A stretch of DNA of 64,000 nt from Burkholderia seminalis DSM 23518 (GCF_902832885.1 NZ_CADFDK010000001.1:558001-622000), one strand, 5' to 3'. Positions 26,064 through 34,922 are shown, counted from the stretch's first letter. Notes: generated by a model from the letters alone, not told the origin. A program made the numbers and translations.

Positions 26064-27563
26064 TCAAGGACGGTGGGAAGGAGTGGCGGCGAGCGCGACG
26101 TCGTCCGGCTCGGCGCGGAAGCCGCCGCCGAGCGCCGCGACGAGCTGCAGCGACTGGTCCGCGCGCTGGGCGCGCAGCGCGGCGACCTCGCGGCTCGCGA
26201 TCAGCAGCTGCTGGCGCACGACGAGCGCATCGAGATAGCTGCCGACGCCGGCCCGGTAGCGCGCGTCCGCGAGCCGCCATGCATCGGCGGCGGAGTCGAA
26301 CGCACGTTGCTGCGCATCGGCCTGCTGGGCGAGTGAACGCAGCCGGTGCAGATCGTCCGCCACCTCGCCGATCGCGCCGATCAGCGTTTTGTTGTAGCCG
26401 GCGACCGCGAGGTCGTATTGCGCGTCGCGCTTGCGCAGCACACCGCGCCGTTCGCCGCCGTCGAAGATCGGCAGGCTCACGGCCGGGTTGACGTTGTAGG
26501 TGCGCGAGGCGGCCTGGAACAGCGATGCGCCGCCGCGCGTCGCGAGCCCGATCAGCGCGGTGAGACTGACGTCGGGCAGGAAATCCGCGCGGGCGGCCGC
26601 GACGTTGCGGCTCGCGGCCTCCACGCGCCAGCGCGCGGCGACGAGGTCGGCGCGCCGGCCGAGCAGCGCGGCCGGCAGGTCGGCCGGCACCGCGAGCGCG
26701 GCGGTCGGCAGCGGCGCGGGCCGCGTGAGCGCGAGGCCGCGATCGGGGCCTGCGCCGAGCAGGATCGCGAGCGCGATGCGCGCGCTGTCGATCGCCTGCG
26801 CCGCGCGGGCCTGCTCGCGCGTCGCCGCCGCGACTTCGCTTTCCGCCTGGCGCTGCTGCGCGACGTTGTCGATGCCTTTCGTGACGCGCTGGCGCGTCAG
26901 CGACAGCGCTTCGTCGGCGCGGTCGAATTCGGCCTGCGCGACATCCTGCTGATCGAACGCATAGGCGAGATTCACGTAGGCGCGCGCGACGTTGACGGAC
27001 AGCAGCACGCGCGCGGCCTGCGCATCGATCCGCGCCGCACGCGCTTCGCCGAGCGCGGCTTCCCACGTCGCCCGGCGGCCGCCCCACAGATCGAGATCCC
27101 AGCTCAGGCCGAGATTGATCTCGCGTGTGTGGCTGAAGACACCGCCGCCCTGGTCCGTCGAAAACTGCGTGCCGGACGTGCGTTCGCCCTTCGCGCTCGC
27201 GCGGCCGACGAGGTGCGGCAGTCGCGCGGCCTGCGCTTCGATCACCAGCGCCTGCGCCTCGCGCGCACGCGCATCGGCGGTCGCGAGATCGGGATTGCCG
27301 GCCAGCGCTTCGTCGATCAATGCATCCAGCTGCGCATCGTGCAACGCAAGCCACCAGTCGGCGGCCGGCCAGTCGGCGATCGGCGCATGCGCGAGGCTGC
27401 GCGACGCGGCGAGCGTATCGGCGCCGCGCAGCGTGCCGGCGGGCGCGAGCCCGTCGCGGCTCGCGCAGGCGCCGAGCAGGGCGAGCGCCACGGCAACGGC
27501 CGTTCGCGACAGGGCGCGCAGCGCGACGGCATCGCGTGGCGAGGGAGCAAGTGCTGCATGCAT
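26064..27563 (-). CDS. NodT-type outer-membrane efflux lipoprotein
   Basis: A 499-aa TolC/OprM-like channel. The N-terminal signal ends in a lipobox (ALLGACAS, Cys about residue 31), so it should be acylated. Two outer-membrane-efflux repeats follow: the first with WWLALHDAQLDALIDEALAG and LGLSWDLDLWGGRRAT, the second with LPAALLGRRADLVAARWRVE and NPAVSLPIFDGGERR, as in OprM/NodT. ATG 27563 is preceded by AGAGGA. First gene of the pump operon (channel, EmrA, EmrB, small protein), divergent from an AraC regulator across about 100 bases of AT-rich DNA. Confidence 0.92.
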   Translation of the reverse strand: MHAALAPSPRDAVALRALSRTAVAVALALLGACASRDGLAPAGTLRGADTLAASRSLAHAPIADWPAADWWLALHDAQLDALIDEALAGNPDLATADARAREAQALVIEAQAARLPHLVGRASAKGERTSGTQFSTDQGGGVFSHTREINLGLSWDLDLWGGRRATWEAALGEARAARIDAQAARVLLSVNVARAYVNLAYAFDQQDVAQAEFDRADEALSLTRQRVTKGIDNVAQQRQAESEVAAATREQARAAQAIDSARIALAILLGAGPDRGLALTRPAPLPTAALAVPADLPAALLGRRADLVAARWRVEAASRNVAAARADFLPDVSLTALIGLATRGGASLFQAASRTYNVNPAVSLPIFDGGERRGVLRKRDAQYDLAVAGYNKTLIGAIGEVADDLHRLRSLAQQADAQQRAFDSAADAWRLADARYRAGVGSYLDALVVRQQLLIASREVAALRAQRADQSLQLVAALGGGFRAEPDDVALAATPSHRP

Positions 27564-27666
27564 CGCATTCCTCTGCTTCGATTGGGTTTGAACACGACAC
27601 GCATTGTTGGACGCTCCCGGGCAAAGCTGATAATGTTGTTTAGACAAAAAATAATGAATTCCGGCC

Positions 27667-28503
27667 ATGCCCATCCGAGAAGCTTCTCCCTCCCGTGCCA
27701 TGCCACGCGCCGACGCCGATCCGAGCGAACGCGCGGACGGCCCGTCGCTGATCGCCGTCTGGGGCGAGGACGACGGCAGCAACGCGTATCAGCTCGGCAC
27801 GCGCGAGGTCGACTGGCACAGCCATCTGCGCGGCCAGGTGTTCTGCGTGGAAAGCGGTTTCGCGCACGTGCGCACGCCGCACGGTTCGTGGCTGCTGCCG
27901 CCGCATCGCGCGGGCTGGATTCCGCCGGGCGAGCAGCACAAGGTCAGCATCAGCGGTGCGTTGAGCGGCTGGAGCGTCGTGATCGCGCCGGCCGCGAGCC
28001 GCCGGATGCCGGATCAACCGTGCGTGATCGCGATCACCGACCTGATGCGCGCGCTCGTGCGGCGCGCGGTGTCGTGGGCCGACCAGGACCGGCTCGACAT
28101 CGAACAGGCGCGCATCAGCGTCGTGCTGCTCGACGAGATGCGGCGCGCGCCGCACGAACCGCTGCACTTGCCGATGCCGCACGACCGGCGGTTGCTGCGC
28201 ATCGCGAACGCGATCCTCGGGCAGCCGCACGACAGCCGCACGCTGGACGCGTGGGCCGAATGGGCCGGGTTGTCCGCCCGGACGCTGAGCCGGCTGTTCG
28301 TCGCGGAAACCGGCACGAGCTTCGCGCAGTGGCGGCAGCAGGCGCGGCTCACGCACGCGCTCGAACGGCTGGCGAACGGCGACAGCGTTGCCAACATCGC
28401 CGACGCGCTCGGCTATGCGACGCCGAGCAATTTCATCGCGATGTTCCGCCGCGCGTTCGGCGATTCGCCCGCGCACTACTTCGCGAAGCGCAAGCAGCCG
28501 TAA
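27667..28503 (+). CDS. AraC-family regulator, likely controlling the divergent emr pump operon
   Basis: A 278-aa regulator with an N-terminal cupin sensor (REVDWHSHLRGQVFCVESGF, then WIPPGEQHKV) and a C-terminal double HTH (LDAWAEWAGLSARTLSRLFV; VANIADALGYATPSNFIAMF; FRRAFGDSPAHYF). ATG 27667 has no strong ribosome binding site. The intergenic AT-rich block (about 27590-27665) is shared with the pump operon, so it probably both autoregulates and controls efflux in response to a small molecule. Confidence 0.9.
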   Translation: MPIREASPSRAMPRADADPSERADGPSLIAVWGEDDGSNAYQLGTREVDWHSHLRGQVFCVESGFAHVRTPHGSWLLPPHRAGWIPPGEQHKVSISGALSGWSVVIAPAASRRMPDQPCVIAITDLMRALVRRAVSWADQDRLDIEQARISVVLLDEMRRAPHEPLHLPMPHDRRLLRIANAILGQPHDSRTLDAWAEWAGLSARTLSRLFVAETGTSFAQWRQQARLTHALERLANGDSVANIADALGYATPSNFIAMFRRAFGDSPAHYFAKRKQP

Positions 28504-28623
28504 CGCGGCGCGGAATCGCACGACGCCCTATCACCCCTGCCAGTACTGCGCGCGCGGCGACGTCGCTATAGTCGCCGTGCGACCGGCCGGTCGGTCGCTC
28601 AATGTGACCTGTGGAGGATGTCG

Positions 28624-29991
28624 ATGTCGAATGCCGTCGGATCGGACAACACGCCGATCGTCTCCGAGCAGCAGCTCGCCGATCATCTGGCCGCCGGCTG
28701 CAAGCCGGCCGCGCGGTTCCGGATCGGCACCGAGCACGAGAAGTTCGTCGTGGCCCGCGCGACGCACGCGGCCGCGCGTTACGAGGGATCGTCCGGCATT
28801 GCCGCGGTGCTCGAGCGGCTGCGCGGCGACGGAACGCCGATCGTCGATGCCGGCCAGGTCGTCGGCGTGATCCAGCGCGACGGCGCGGCGATCTCGCTCG
28901 AGCCGGCCGGCCAGCTCGAACTGTCGGGCGCGCCGCTCGATACGCTGCACGACACGCACGCCGAACTGCATGCGCACCTCGCCGCGGCCCGCGCGGCATG
29001 CGATCCGCTCGGCCTGCGCTGCGTGCCGCTCGGTTTTCACCCTCACCTGTCGCGCGAAGCGCTGCCGTGGATGCCGAAGCAGCGCTACGGGATCATGCGG
29101 CGCTACATGCCGCGCGTCGGCACGCGCGGGCTCGACATGATGCAGCGCACCTGCACCGTGCAGGTCAACCTCGATTTCGCGTCGGAAAGCGACATGGCGC
29201 GCAAGATGCGCGTGTCGCTCGCGCTGCAGCCGGTCGCGACCGCGCTGTTCGCGAATTCGCCGTTTCGCGACGGCCGCCCGTCGGGCCTGCTGTCGACGCG
29301 TGCGCACACGTGGCTCGACACCGACGAGGATCGCTGCGGCGCGCCGGCCCTGTTCCTGTCGCGCAGCTTCGGCTTCGAGCGCTACGTGAGCTGGCTGCTC
29401 GACAACGTGCCGATGTATTTCGTGCGGCGCGGCGATCGTTATGCGGAGGCGACCGGGCACACGTTCCGCGACTTCATGCGGCGGCGCATTCCGCATCTCG
29501 AAGGCGAGACGCCGACACTGGGGGATTTCGCGGACCACCTGACGACGGTGTTTACCGAGGTCCGGCTCAAGCGCTATCTCGAGATGCGCGGCGCCGATGC
29601 CGGCTCGCCCGACATGATGGTCGCGTTGTCCGCGTTCTGGACCGGCCTGCTGTACGATCCGGCCGCGCTGTCGGAGGCCGAGACGCTGGCGGCCGGGATC
29701 GACCGCGGCACGCTGCTCACGCTGCGTCGCGACGTGCCGCGTACCGGGCTCGACACGCGCGTCGACGGTCGTTCATTGCGCGCGCTGGCGGCCGACGCGC
29801 TTGGGATCGCGCATCGCGGCCTGCGTGCGCGGGCGCGCCGGGACGCGGCCGGCCACGACGAATCGAGGTATCTCGCCCCGCTCGACGCGATCGTCGCCGG
29901 CGCGCCGACCCAGGCCGAGCACTGGCTGGCCCGCTATCGCGACGCATGGGCCGGCGACGCGACGCGGATTCATGACGAAGCCGCCGTCTGA
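28624..29991 (+). CDS. gshA: Glutamate-cysteine ligase, plant/alphaproteobacterial type
   Basis: A 455-aa enzyme of the GCS2 family, which joins glutamate and cysteine with ATP, the first step of glutathione synthesis. Typical segments are FRIGTEHEKFVV, ISLEPAGQLELSGAPLDTLH, CVPLGFHPHLSREALPWMPK and MQRTCTVQVNLDFASESDMA. GGAGG at 28613-28617 abuts an ATG at 28618 but is ideally spaced for ATG 28624, which I chose. Most Burkholderia are expected to carry a different main gshA, so this may be a second copy; that is an expectation not testable here. Confidence 0.9.
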   Translation: MSNAVGSDNTPIVSEQQLADHLAAGCKPAARFRIGTEHEKFVVARATHAAARYEGSSGIAAVLERLRGDGTPIVDAGQVVGVIQRDGAAISLEPAGQLELSGAPLDTLHDTHAELHAHLAAARAACDPLGLRCVPLGFHPHLSREALPWMPKQRYGIMRRYMPRVGTRGLDMMQRTCTVQVNLDFASESDMARKMRVSLALQPVATALFANSPFRDGRPSGLLSTRAHTWLDTDEDRCGAPALFLSRSFGFERYVSWLLDNVPMYFVRRGDRYAEATGHTFRDFMRRRIPHLEGETPTLGDFADHLTTVFTEVRLKRYLEMRGADAGSPDMMVALSAFWTGLLYDPAALSEAETLAAGIDRGTLLTLRRDVPRTGLDTRVDGRSLRALAADALGIAHRGLRARARRDAAGHDESRYLAPLDAIVAGAPTQAEHWLARYRDAWAGDATRIHDEAAV

Positions 29992-30010
29992 GCGCGGCGC
30001 GCCGGGCCGC

Positions 30011-31123
30011 TCACGCGCAGCACGCGAGCAGCGGCTCGTGTGCGAACTCGACGCCGGGCGGCAGCGCATGGCCGCGTCGCCGCGTACGCACGGCGTGAGC
30101 GAGCGTCTCGAAGAGCCGCGCGGTATCGGCGAACGACAGGCACGCGTCGGTGATGCTCTGCCCGTAGCGCAGCGGCACGCCGGGCACGAGGTCCTGCCGC
30201 CCTTCGATCAGGTTCGACTCGATCAGCACGCCGACGATGCGCGTATCGCCGGCCGCCACCTGCGCGGCGACTTCCGCGCCGACACCGAGCTGGTTGCGGT
30301 ATTGGCGGCGGCTGTTGCCGTGACTGACGTCGATCATCACGCGCGGCGCGACCTGCGCGCCGGTCATGCGCTCGCATGCCGCATTCACGGCGGCCGCGTC
30401 GAAATTCGGCTCGCGCCCGCCGCGCAGCACGACGTGCGTGTGCGGATTGCCGGGCGACGCAGCCGCGCATAACCGGCCATCCGCATCGATCGACAGGAAC
30501 CGGTGCGGATGCGCCGCCGCGCGCATCGCATCGACGGCCACCTGGACGTTGCCGTCGGTGCCGTTCTTGAAGCCGATCGGGATCGGCAGCGACGATGCCA
30601 GCTCGCGATGCACCTGCGACTCCACGGTGCGCGCGCCGATCGCGCCCCACGCAACCAGATCCGCGAGGTAGCGCGGCGACAGCGGATCGAGAAACTCGGT
30701 CGCGGCCGGCATCTCCGCACCGTTGATGTCGCACAGCAGCGCGCGGGCCGCCTGCAGCCCGGCATCGATCCGGTCGCTGCCGTCCAGCAGCGGATCGTTG
30801 ATCAGCCCTTTCCAGCCGATGGTCGTGCGCGGCTTCTCGAAGTACACGCGCATCACGATTTCCAGCTCGTCGGCGAAGCGCGCGCGTTGCAGCGCGAGCC
30901 GTGCCGCGTAGTCGCGCGCGGCGGCCGGATCGTGCACCGAGCACGGACCGGCGATGACCACGAGCCGGTCGTCCGTGCCGTCGAGCACGTCGACGATCGC
31001 ACGGCGGGTCGTATGAACGGTGCGCGACGCGCGCAAGGCCGGCGGCAGCGCGCCGGCCAGATCCGCAGGGGACGGCAAGCGCAGCACGGCGTCGCGGTTT
31101 GTCGTCCAGGCGTTTGCATGCAT
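30011..31123 (-). CDS. aroG: 3-deoxy-D-arabino-heptulosonate-7-phosphate (DAHP) synthase, class I
   Basis: A 370-aa enzyme condensing phosphoenolpyruvate and erythrose-4-phosphate to DAHP, the entry to the shikimate pathway. Active-site landmarks match E. coli AroG: metal Cys61 in VVIAGPCSVHD, MRVYFEKPRTTIGWKGLIND, KNGTDGNVQVAVDA and metal His in VMIDVSHGNSRRQ. The ribosome binding site is AGGAGGG, 8 bases before the ATG. It is divergent from a thioesterase/unknown/shikimate-kinase group, which suggests an accessory shikimate supply rather than the housekeeping copy. Confidence 0.92.
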   Translation of the reverse strand: MHANAWTTNRDAVLRLPSPADLAGALPPALRASRTVHTTRRAIVDVLDGTDDRLVVIAGPCSVHDPAAARDYAARLALQRARFADELEIVMRVYFEKPRTTIGWKGLINDPLLDGSDRIDAGLQAARALLCDINGAEMPAATEFLDPLSPRYLADLVAWGAIGARTVESQVHRELASSLPIPIGFKNGTDGNVQVAVDAMRAAAHPHRFLSIDADGRLCAAASPGNPHTHVVLRGGREPNFDAAAVNAACERMTGAQVAPRVMIDVSHGNSRRQYRNQLGVGAEVAAQVAAGDTRIVGVLIESNLIEGRQDLVPGVPLRYGQSITDACLSFADTARLFETLAHAVRTRRRGHALPPGVEFAHEPLLACCA

Positions 31124-31506
31124 GGGGACTGCCCTCCTGTCGATAATGAACGGGACTTTTTACTACAGCGCGACTGTATTGAATGGTGCTTTTGGTGCGC
31201 AACTAACACATTTATCAGTTTCTAATTCATAATCTTATGAATGAGGGAAATAAGCGTCGAATTCGATAATTCCGGCATCTTTCGTGCCGGGTTGCAGGAG
31301 GCGAAGGCGGTCGGTCATTCGATTTTCATTTGGAAATCAGGGGAGCGATCCGGTTGAAGGGAAGTCTTGATTTTACGGGGCTCCACGCGGGGTTGCTATT
31401 CGTTCTGATAGTGGCGGCCCGATAGTCGTTCGATTAATTTTCGGATGCCCGACAGGCCACTCGGGCAAGAAAATATAAATCAACCCAGTCATTGCGGAGA
31501 ATCACC
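31124..31506. other. Divergent regulatory region between DAHP synthase and the thioesterase operon
   Basis: No gene is supported. The segment is AT-rich at both ends. A hairpin lies at 31272-31290 (CCGGCA, 7-base loop, TGCCGG), and another inverted repeat, GCCCGA-N8-TCGGGC, at 31447-31466 lies about 40 bases before the thioesterase start. No aromatic-rich leader peptide or Trp/Tyr attenuator was found before the DAHP synthase. Confidence 0.4.
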
Positions 31507-31917
31507 ATGGCGAAGCGACATTACGAAACGCCCATTCACGTCAAGTATCGCGATACGGATTCGATGGGGCATGTGAGCAGTCCCGTCTATTACGACTATC
31601 TGCAGCATTCGTACCTCTGCTACATGTTCGACCTGCTCGGCCTGCCGCGCAGCGAGAAGCTGCCGCACATCATGGTGAAGACGCAATGCGAGTACCTCGC
31701 ACCGGCGCAATTCGGCGACAACCTGACGATCCGCTCGAGCATCGTGCGCTTCGGCAGCAAGAGCTTCGATCTCGAACACCTGATGGAGCGCGACGACCAG
31801 ACCATCGTCGCGCGCGGCGTGTCGACGCACGTGATGTTCGATTACGCGAACAACACGACGCTGGCCGTGCCCGACGAATTCAAGACGCGCGTGCTCGAAT
31901 TCCAGGGTTCGCTGTGA
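31507..31917 (+). CDS. Hotdog-fold acyl-CoA thioesterase (4HBT/YbgC-like)
   Basis: A 136-aa single hotdog domain. The active-site segment VKYRDTDSMGHVSSPVYYDY carries the family Asp, followed by the long hotdog helix and YLAPAQFGDNLTIRSSIVRF. It should hydrolyse an acyl- or aroyl-CoA (or carrier) thioester; substrate unknown. Ribosome binding site GGAGA. The unknown gene and shikimate kinase follow on the same strand, so a link to an aromatic acid made from shikimate intermediates is plausible. Confidence 0.87.
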   Translation: MAKRHYETPIHVKYRDTDSMGHVSSPVYYDYLQHSYLCYMFDLLGLPRSEKLPHIMVKTQCEYLAPAQFGDNLTIRSSIVRFGSKSFDLEHLMERDDQTIVARGVSTHVMFDYANNTTLAVPDEFKTRVLEFQGSL

Positions 31918-31945
31918 GCCGCGCTCACGCGGTCGGGAGCGACAC

Positions 31946-32593
31946 GTGAACTGCCCGGTGGCGCGCGCCCGGCGCCGGATCGGCGCGATCGTCGAGCGGC
32001 GTGACGATCGTGCGATCGTGATCGTCCGTCAGGCGGCGCAGGCGCTGCTCGAGCCGGCTGCGCTCGAGCGGCACCGTGTGCTCGCGTACCGCCACGAGGA
32101 CGAGCTGGAGGTGCTGCTGCAGCCGTGCGGCGGCGCGCACGACGGCGTGCGGCCGCTGCTCGGCCGGTTGCGGGACGCCGGCGTGGCCGTCGCGCTCGAC
32201 GCGGCGACTCTCGTGCACGATGCGTCGCTGCTCGAGTTCGCGAGCTGGGTCACACGGTGTACGACGCCGGACGGCCCGGCGGCGGCACGTGACGACACGG
32301 TCGTGCCTGGCGGTGCGCTGCTCTACGGGCTGGTCGTGCGATGGCGCGACCGGCACGGGCGGTGGCGGCGGCCGGCGGGCGACGGGGGGCCGGACCGCAC
32401 GCCGCGGACCATTGCGGCGGAGGCGGCCGAACACCTCGCAGCGGGCAATCCCGGCGAACAGGTGCTCGGCGCGCTGCTGGACGCCGACGACGCGTCGACC
32501 GGCGCGGCGCTCGATACGCTGTCGGACGCGGTGCGCACGCGGCGGATCTGCCTGGCGACGCGGGCCGGCTGGCCGCTCGCCCGGCGGCTATGA
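31946..32593 (+). CDS. Protein of unknown function between a thioesterase and a shikimate kinase
   Basis: A 215-aa protein with a GTG start preceded by GGGAG. I do not recognise it. It is rich in Arg and Ala, with strands near the start (RIGAIVERRDDRAIVIVRQA) and helical parts later (LLEFASWVTRC; AAEAAEHLAAGNPGEQVLGA). No signal peptide, membrane helix or known motif is visible. Its stop overlaps the shikimate-kinase ATG (ATGA), and it starts 28 bases after the thioesterase, so it belongs to this small operon and is probably a real gene. Confidence 0.6.
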   Translation: MNCPVARARRRIGAIVERRDDRAIVIVRQAAQALLEPAALERHRVLAYRHEDELEVLLQPCGGAHDGVRPLLGRLRDAGVAVALDAATLVHDASLLEFASWVTRCTTPDGPAAARDDTVVPGGALLYGLVVRWRDRHGRWRRPAGDGGPDRTPRTIAAEAAEHLAAGNPGEQVLGALLDADDASTGAALDTLSDAVRTRRICLATRAGWPLARRL

Positions 32594-33153
32594 GCGCCGT
32601 CGTCGTGACGGCCGGTGCGCGTGCGCTGCCCGCGCGCGCGTTCCTGGTCGGCATGATGGGCGCGGGCAAGTCGACGCTCGGCCGTGCACTGGCGGCATCG
32701 CTCGGCTGGGCGTTCGCCGACAGCGACGACGAGATCGAGCGGCGCACGGGCCGCTCGGTCGCCGCGCTGTTCGACAGCGTCGGCGAACGCGGTTTCCGGC
32801 TGCTCGAAACGCATATCGTCGACGAACTGACGCAGCGCGCGAACGTGATCGTGGCGACCGGCGGGGGCGCGATCCTGAATCCGCGCACCCGCGCGCGCCT
32901 GAACGAACGCGGCTGCGTGGTCTACCTGCATGCGGATCCCGATGCGTTGTGGCGCCGGACCCGCGACGACACGCGGCGGCCGCTGCTGCAGGTGGCCGAA
33001 CCGCGGCAAACGCTCGCCGCGCAATACCGGATGCGCGACCCGCTGTATCGCGAATGCGCGCATGCGCTGGTCGACACGACCGCTCACGGTGTCGCGCGGG
33101 CGACGGCGGACGTGCTGACGGTGCTGTTGGCGCGGCTGGGCGCGCCGGATTGA
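32590..33153 (+). CDS. aroK: Shikimate kinase (AroK/AroL family), probable second copy
   Basis: A 187-aa P-loop kinase that phosphorylates shikimate at the 3-OH. Motifs: Walker A GMMGAGKST (Lys27), shikimate-binding ADSDDEIERRTGRSV, RGFRLLETHIVDELT, the Gly triplet VIVATGGGAIL, and lid RTRDDTRRPLLQ. It is not beside aroB as the housekeeping aroK usually is; instead it ends a thioesterase operon divergent from a DAHP synthase. The start overlaps the previous stop as ATGA. Confidence 0.9.
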   Translation: MSAVVVTAGARALPARAFLVGMMGAGKSTLGRALAASLGWAFADSDDEIERRTGRSVAALFDSVGERGFRLLETHIVDELTQRANVIVATGGGAILNPRTRARLNERGCVVYLHADPDALWRRTRDDTRRPLLQVAEPRQTLAAQYRMRDPLYRECAHALVDTTAHGVARATADVLTVLLARLGAPD

Positions 33154-33610
33154 CGGCGCGTGTTCGCTGCCCTGCCCTGCGAGGCGCCCCCTGTTCGATG
33201 TCGGAAGCGTTTTTGAAGCGACGAGTTTGGATATTCAATCGTCGTGTTGTGATAAGAAAAGTTATCCGGATATGTCGATCGTTTTATCAAACTGCGGGTT
33301 TCGAGGCAGGCAGATCGGCGCGTTTCCGATGCCGGCGCGGCAAGCAGCCTTCCCTGCGACACGCGCGTTCGGCGTTCTCCCCGCGCCAGTTGCCGGCCGA
33401 TGCGGCCGTCATCCTCGTCGTGATCGCCGAGATTGCCTCAGCCTGATGGAACGGCCGCCCTGCGGGGCGGTCATCCCGTCTCCCGGGCGTTTTCGTGTGC
33501 CCTGCCCGGAATCCGGCACGTTTGCCGATCTGCTCGATATCAGGGCGCGATCGTCGGAAAGCCTTGTCCGGAAAGGCGCGACACGTGCCAGATACATTGA
33601 AATACAAAAT

Positions 33611-33635
33611 ATCGCATACGATTTAATCGAATACG
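33611..33635. promoter_or_regulatory. OhrR-type operator box 1 upstream of ohr
   Basis: ATCGCATACGAT followed by TT and AATCGAATACG. One base of the core differs from the perfect palindrome ATCGCATGCGAT. It lies just upstream of the TTGACT -35 element of the ohr promoter. It shares the extended pattern A-K-CGCAT-R-CGAT-NN-AATCG with boxes before ohr (box 2) and the GNAT gene. OhrR binding is inferred. Confidence 0.6.
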
Positions 33636-33667
33636 CTTGACTGAGGAAGTCGTCTCGACCAAACTGC

Positions 33668-33692
33668 ATCGCATGCGATCGAATCGCATCTG
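33668..33692. promoter_or_regulatory. OhrR-type operator box 2 upstream of ohr
   Basis: A perfect 12-bp palindrome, ATCGCATGCGAT (33668-33679), followed by CG and AATCGCATCTG. It sits 3 bases after the presumed -10 element and about 40 bases before the ohr start, a position suited to repression. Confidence 0.7.
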
Positions 33693-33719
33693 AAACAAAC
33701 CCCACTGATGGAGCCAATG

Positions 33720-34139
33720 ATGAGCAAGATCGAAACAGTGCTGTACACGGGCAAGACGCATACGACTTCCGGCGGCCGCGACGGCGCGGCGCGCAGTTCC
33801 GACGGCCGCCTCGACATCCAGCTGTCGTCGCCGGGCAGCGCCGGCACCGGCACCAACCCGGAACAGCTGTTCGCCGCCGGCTGGTCGGCCTGTTTCATCG
33901 GCGCGATGCAGCTTGCGGCGCGTGCCGCGAAGGTGACGCTGCCGGCCGATCTCGCGGTCGACGCCGAAGTGGATCTCGGCACCGGCGGCAACGCGTATTT
34001 CCTGCAGGCCCGGCTGAACGTGAGCGTGCCGGGGCTCGACCGCGACGTCGCGCAACGGATCGTCGACGCCGCGCACCAGACCTGCCCGTACTCGAAGGCG
34101 ACGCGCGGCAACATCGACGTCGACATCCGCATCGCCTGA
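33720..34139 (+). CDS. ohr: Organic hydroperoxide resistance protein Ohr
   Basis: A 139-aa cytoplasmic thiol peroxidase that reduces organic hydroperoxides using a Cys pair: Cys58 in FAAGWSACFIGAMQ and Cys122 in QTCPYSKATRGN. The start MSKIETVLYTGKTHTTSGGR is typical. Of three in-frame ATGs (33708, 33717, 33720) the last has GGAG at the right distance. Two OhrR-type boxes lie upstream, and ohrR itself is 2.1 kb downstream, so peroxide induction through OhrR is expected. Confidence 0.96.
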   Translation: MSKIETVLYTGKTHTTSGGRDGAARSSDGRLDIQLSSPGSAGTGTNPEQLFAAGWSACFIGAMQLAARAAKVTLPADLAVDAEVDLGTGGNAYFLQARLNVSVPGLDRDVAQRIVDAAHQTCPYSKATRGNIDVDIRIA

Positions 34140-34205
34140 ACGTCGTATTGGGCGGCCGAACGCCGCCCGCCCGAATTTCCGATTTCTTTTCTATCGAGGT
34201 GAATG

Positions 34206-34532
34206 ATGAAAGTCCAATTGATCGCTGCCCTGCTCGTCGCCGTCTCGGCCACCGTTGCCGCCCCGGCGTTCGCCAACGAAACCGCCGTGACGCGTGCACA
34301 GGTACGCGCCGAGCTTGCCCAGCTTCAACAGGCCGGCTATCCGCTGAACCGTGCGTCCGACGCGACCTATCCGAACGATCTGCAGGCCGCGCTCACGCAG
34401 ATCCATGCCGACGATGCCGTCGTTGCCCACGTGCCGGCGTCCGGCTACGGCAGCAACGGCGACGCCGCGACGCAATCCGGCCGCCGGCCCGCGCTCAGCG
34501 TGGCCGCGCGCTCGGTGTACTTCGGTCATTGA
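34206..34532 (+). CDS. DUF4148 exported small protein, copy 1
   Basis: A 108-aa secreted protein. The signal peptide is MKVQLIAALLVAVSATVAA with cleavage after APAFA. The mature part starts with the DUF4148 pattern VTRAQVRAELAQLQQAGYPL and ends ARSVYFGH. Function of the family is unknown; it is abundant in Burkholderia and presumably periplasmic. GAGGT precedes ATGATG; the second ATG has the better spacing. First of three tandem paralogues directly after ohr. Confidence 0.85.
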   Translation: MKVQLIAALLVAVSATVAAPAFANETAVTRAQVRAELAQLQQAGYPLNRASDATYPNDLQAALTQIHADDAVVAHVPASGYGSNGDAATQSGRRPALSVAARSVYFGH

Positions 34533-34592
34533 GCGGCGCGCCGGTGTGCGAACCCTGAATCCTTTCCCGTTTCCAGATTGTCGAGGTGAATG

Positions 34593-34922
34593 ATGAAAAC
34601 CCAATTGATCGCTGCGCTGCTCGTCGCCGTTTCCGCTTCCGCCGCCGCCCCGGCGTTCGCCGACCAGGCCGCCGTGTCCCGCGCGCAGGTGCGCGCCGAA
34701 CTCGTCCAGCTCGAACAGGCCGGTTACCGTCCCGGCCGGGCGAACGATCCGCATTACCCGGACGACCTGCAGGCCGCATTGACGCGCGTTCACGCGAACG
34801 ACGCCGTGGCGGCCGACACGTCCGCGTCGTCGGGTTATGGCCCCGACGCTGCCGCCGCGACGCAGTCGGGCAGCCGGCCCGCGACGCGCATCGCCGAACG
34901 TTCGATCTACTTCGGTCACTGA
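34593..34922 (+). CDS. DUF4148 exported small protein, copy 2
   Basis: A 109-aa paralogue of the gene 61 bases upstream, with the same signal peptide (MKTQLIAALLVAVSASAAA), the VSRAQVRAELVQLEQAGYRP motif and ending RSIYFGH. The untranslated leader (TCGAGGTGAATGATG) is nearly identical to that of copy 1, showing that the whole gene plus leader was duplicated. Confidence 0.85.
   Translation: MKTQLIAALLVAVSASAAAPAFADQAAVSRAQVRAELVQLEQAGYRPGRANDPHYPDDLQAALTRVHANDAVAADTSASSGYGPDAAAATQSGSRPATRIAERSIYFGH

Larger units (their letters stand above)
33154..33719. other. Long non-coding region upstream of ohr
   Basis: A frame at 33227-33640 lacks domain features and looks non-coding. A GC hairpin at about 33454-33473 (GCCGCCC, TGC, GGGGCGG) has no T run. 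The last 120 bases hold a promoter-like pair, TTGACT (33637-33642) and CAAACT (33660-33665) 17 bases apart, bracketed by two OhrR-type boxes. Confidence 0.5.

Noticed and set aside
27590-27665. Defined sigma-70 promoter between the efflux operon and the AraC gene (TTGGAC-18-TAATGT)
   Set aside because: Each hexamer matches only three of six consensus bases; the region is AT-rich and surely regulatory, but the exact elements cannot be supported.
31124-31260. Tryptophan- or tyrosine-type attenuator in the DAHP synthase leader
   Set aside because: No short frame rich in Trp, Phe or Tyr and no alternative hairpins with a T run were found.
33227-33640. 137-codon plus-strand frame upstream of ohr
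   Set aside because: No ribosome binding site, no domain, and it covers the promoter and operator region of ohr.
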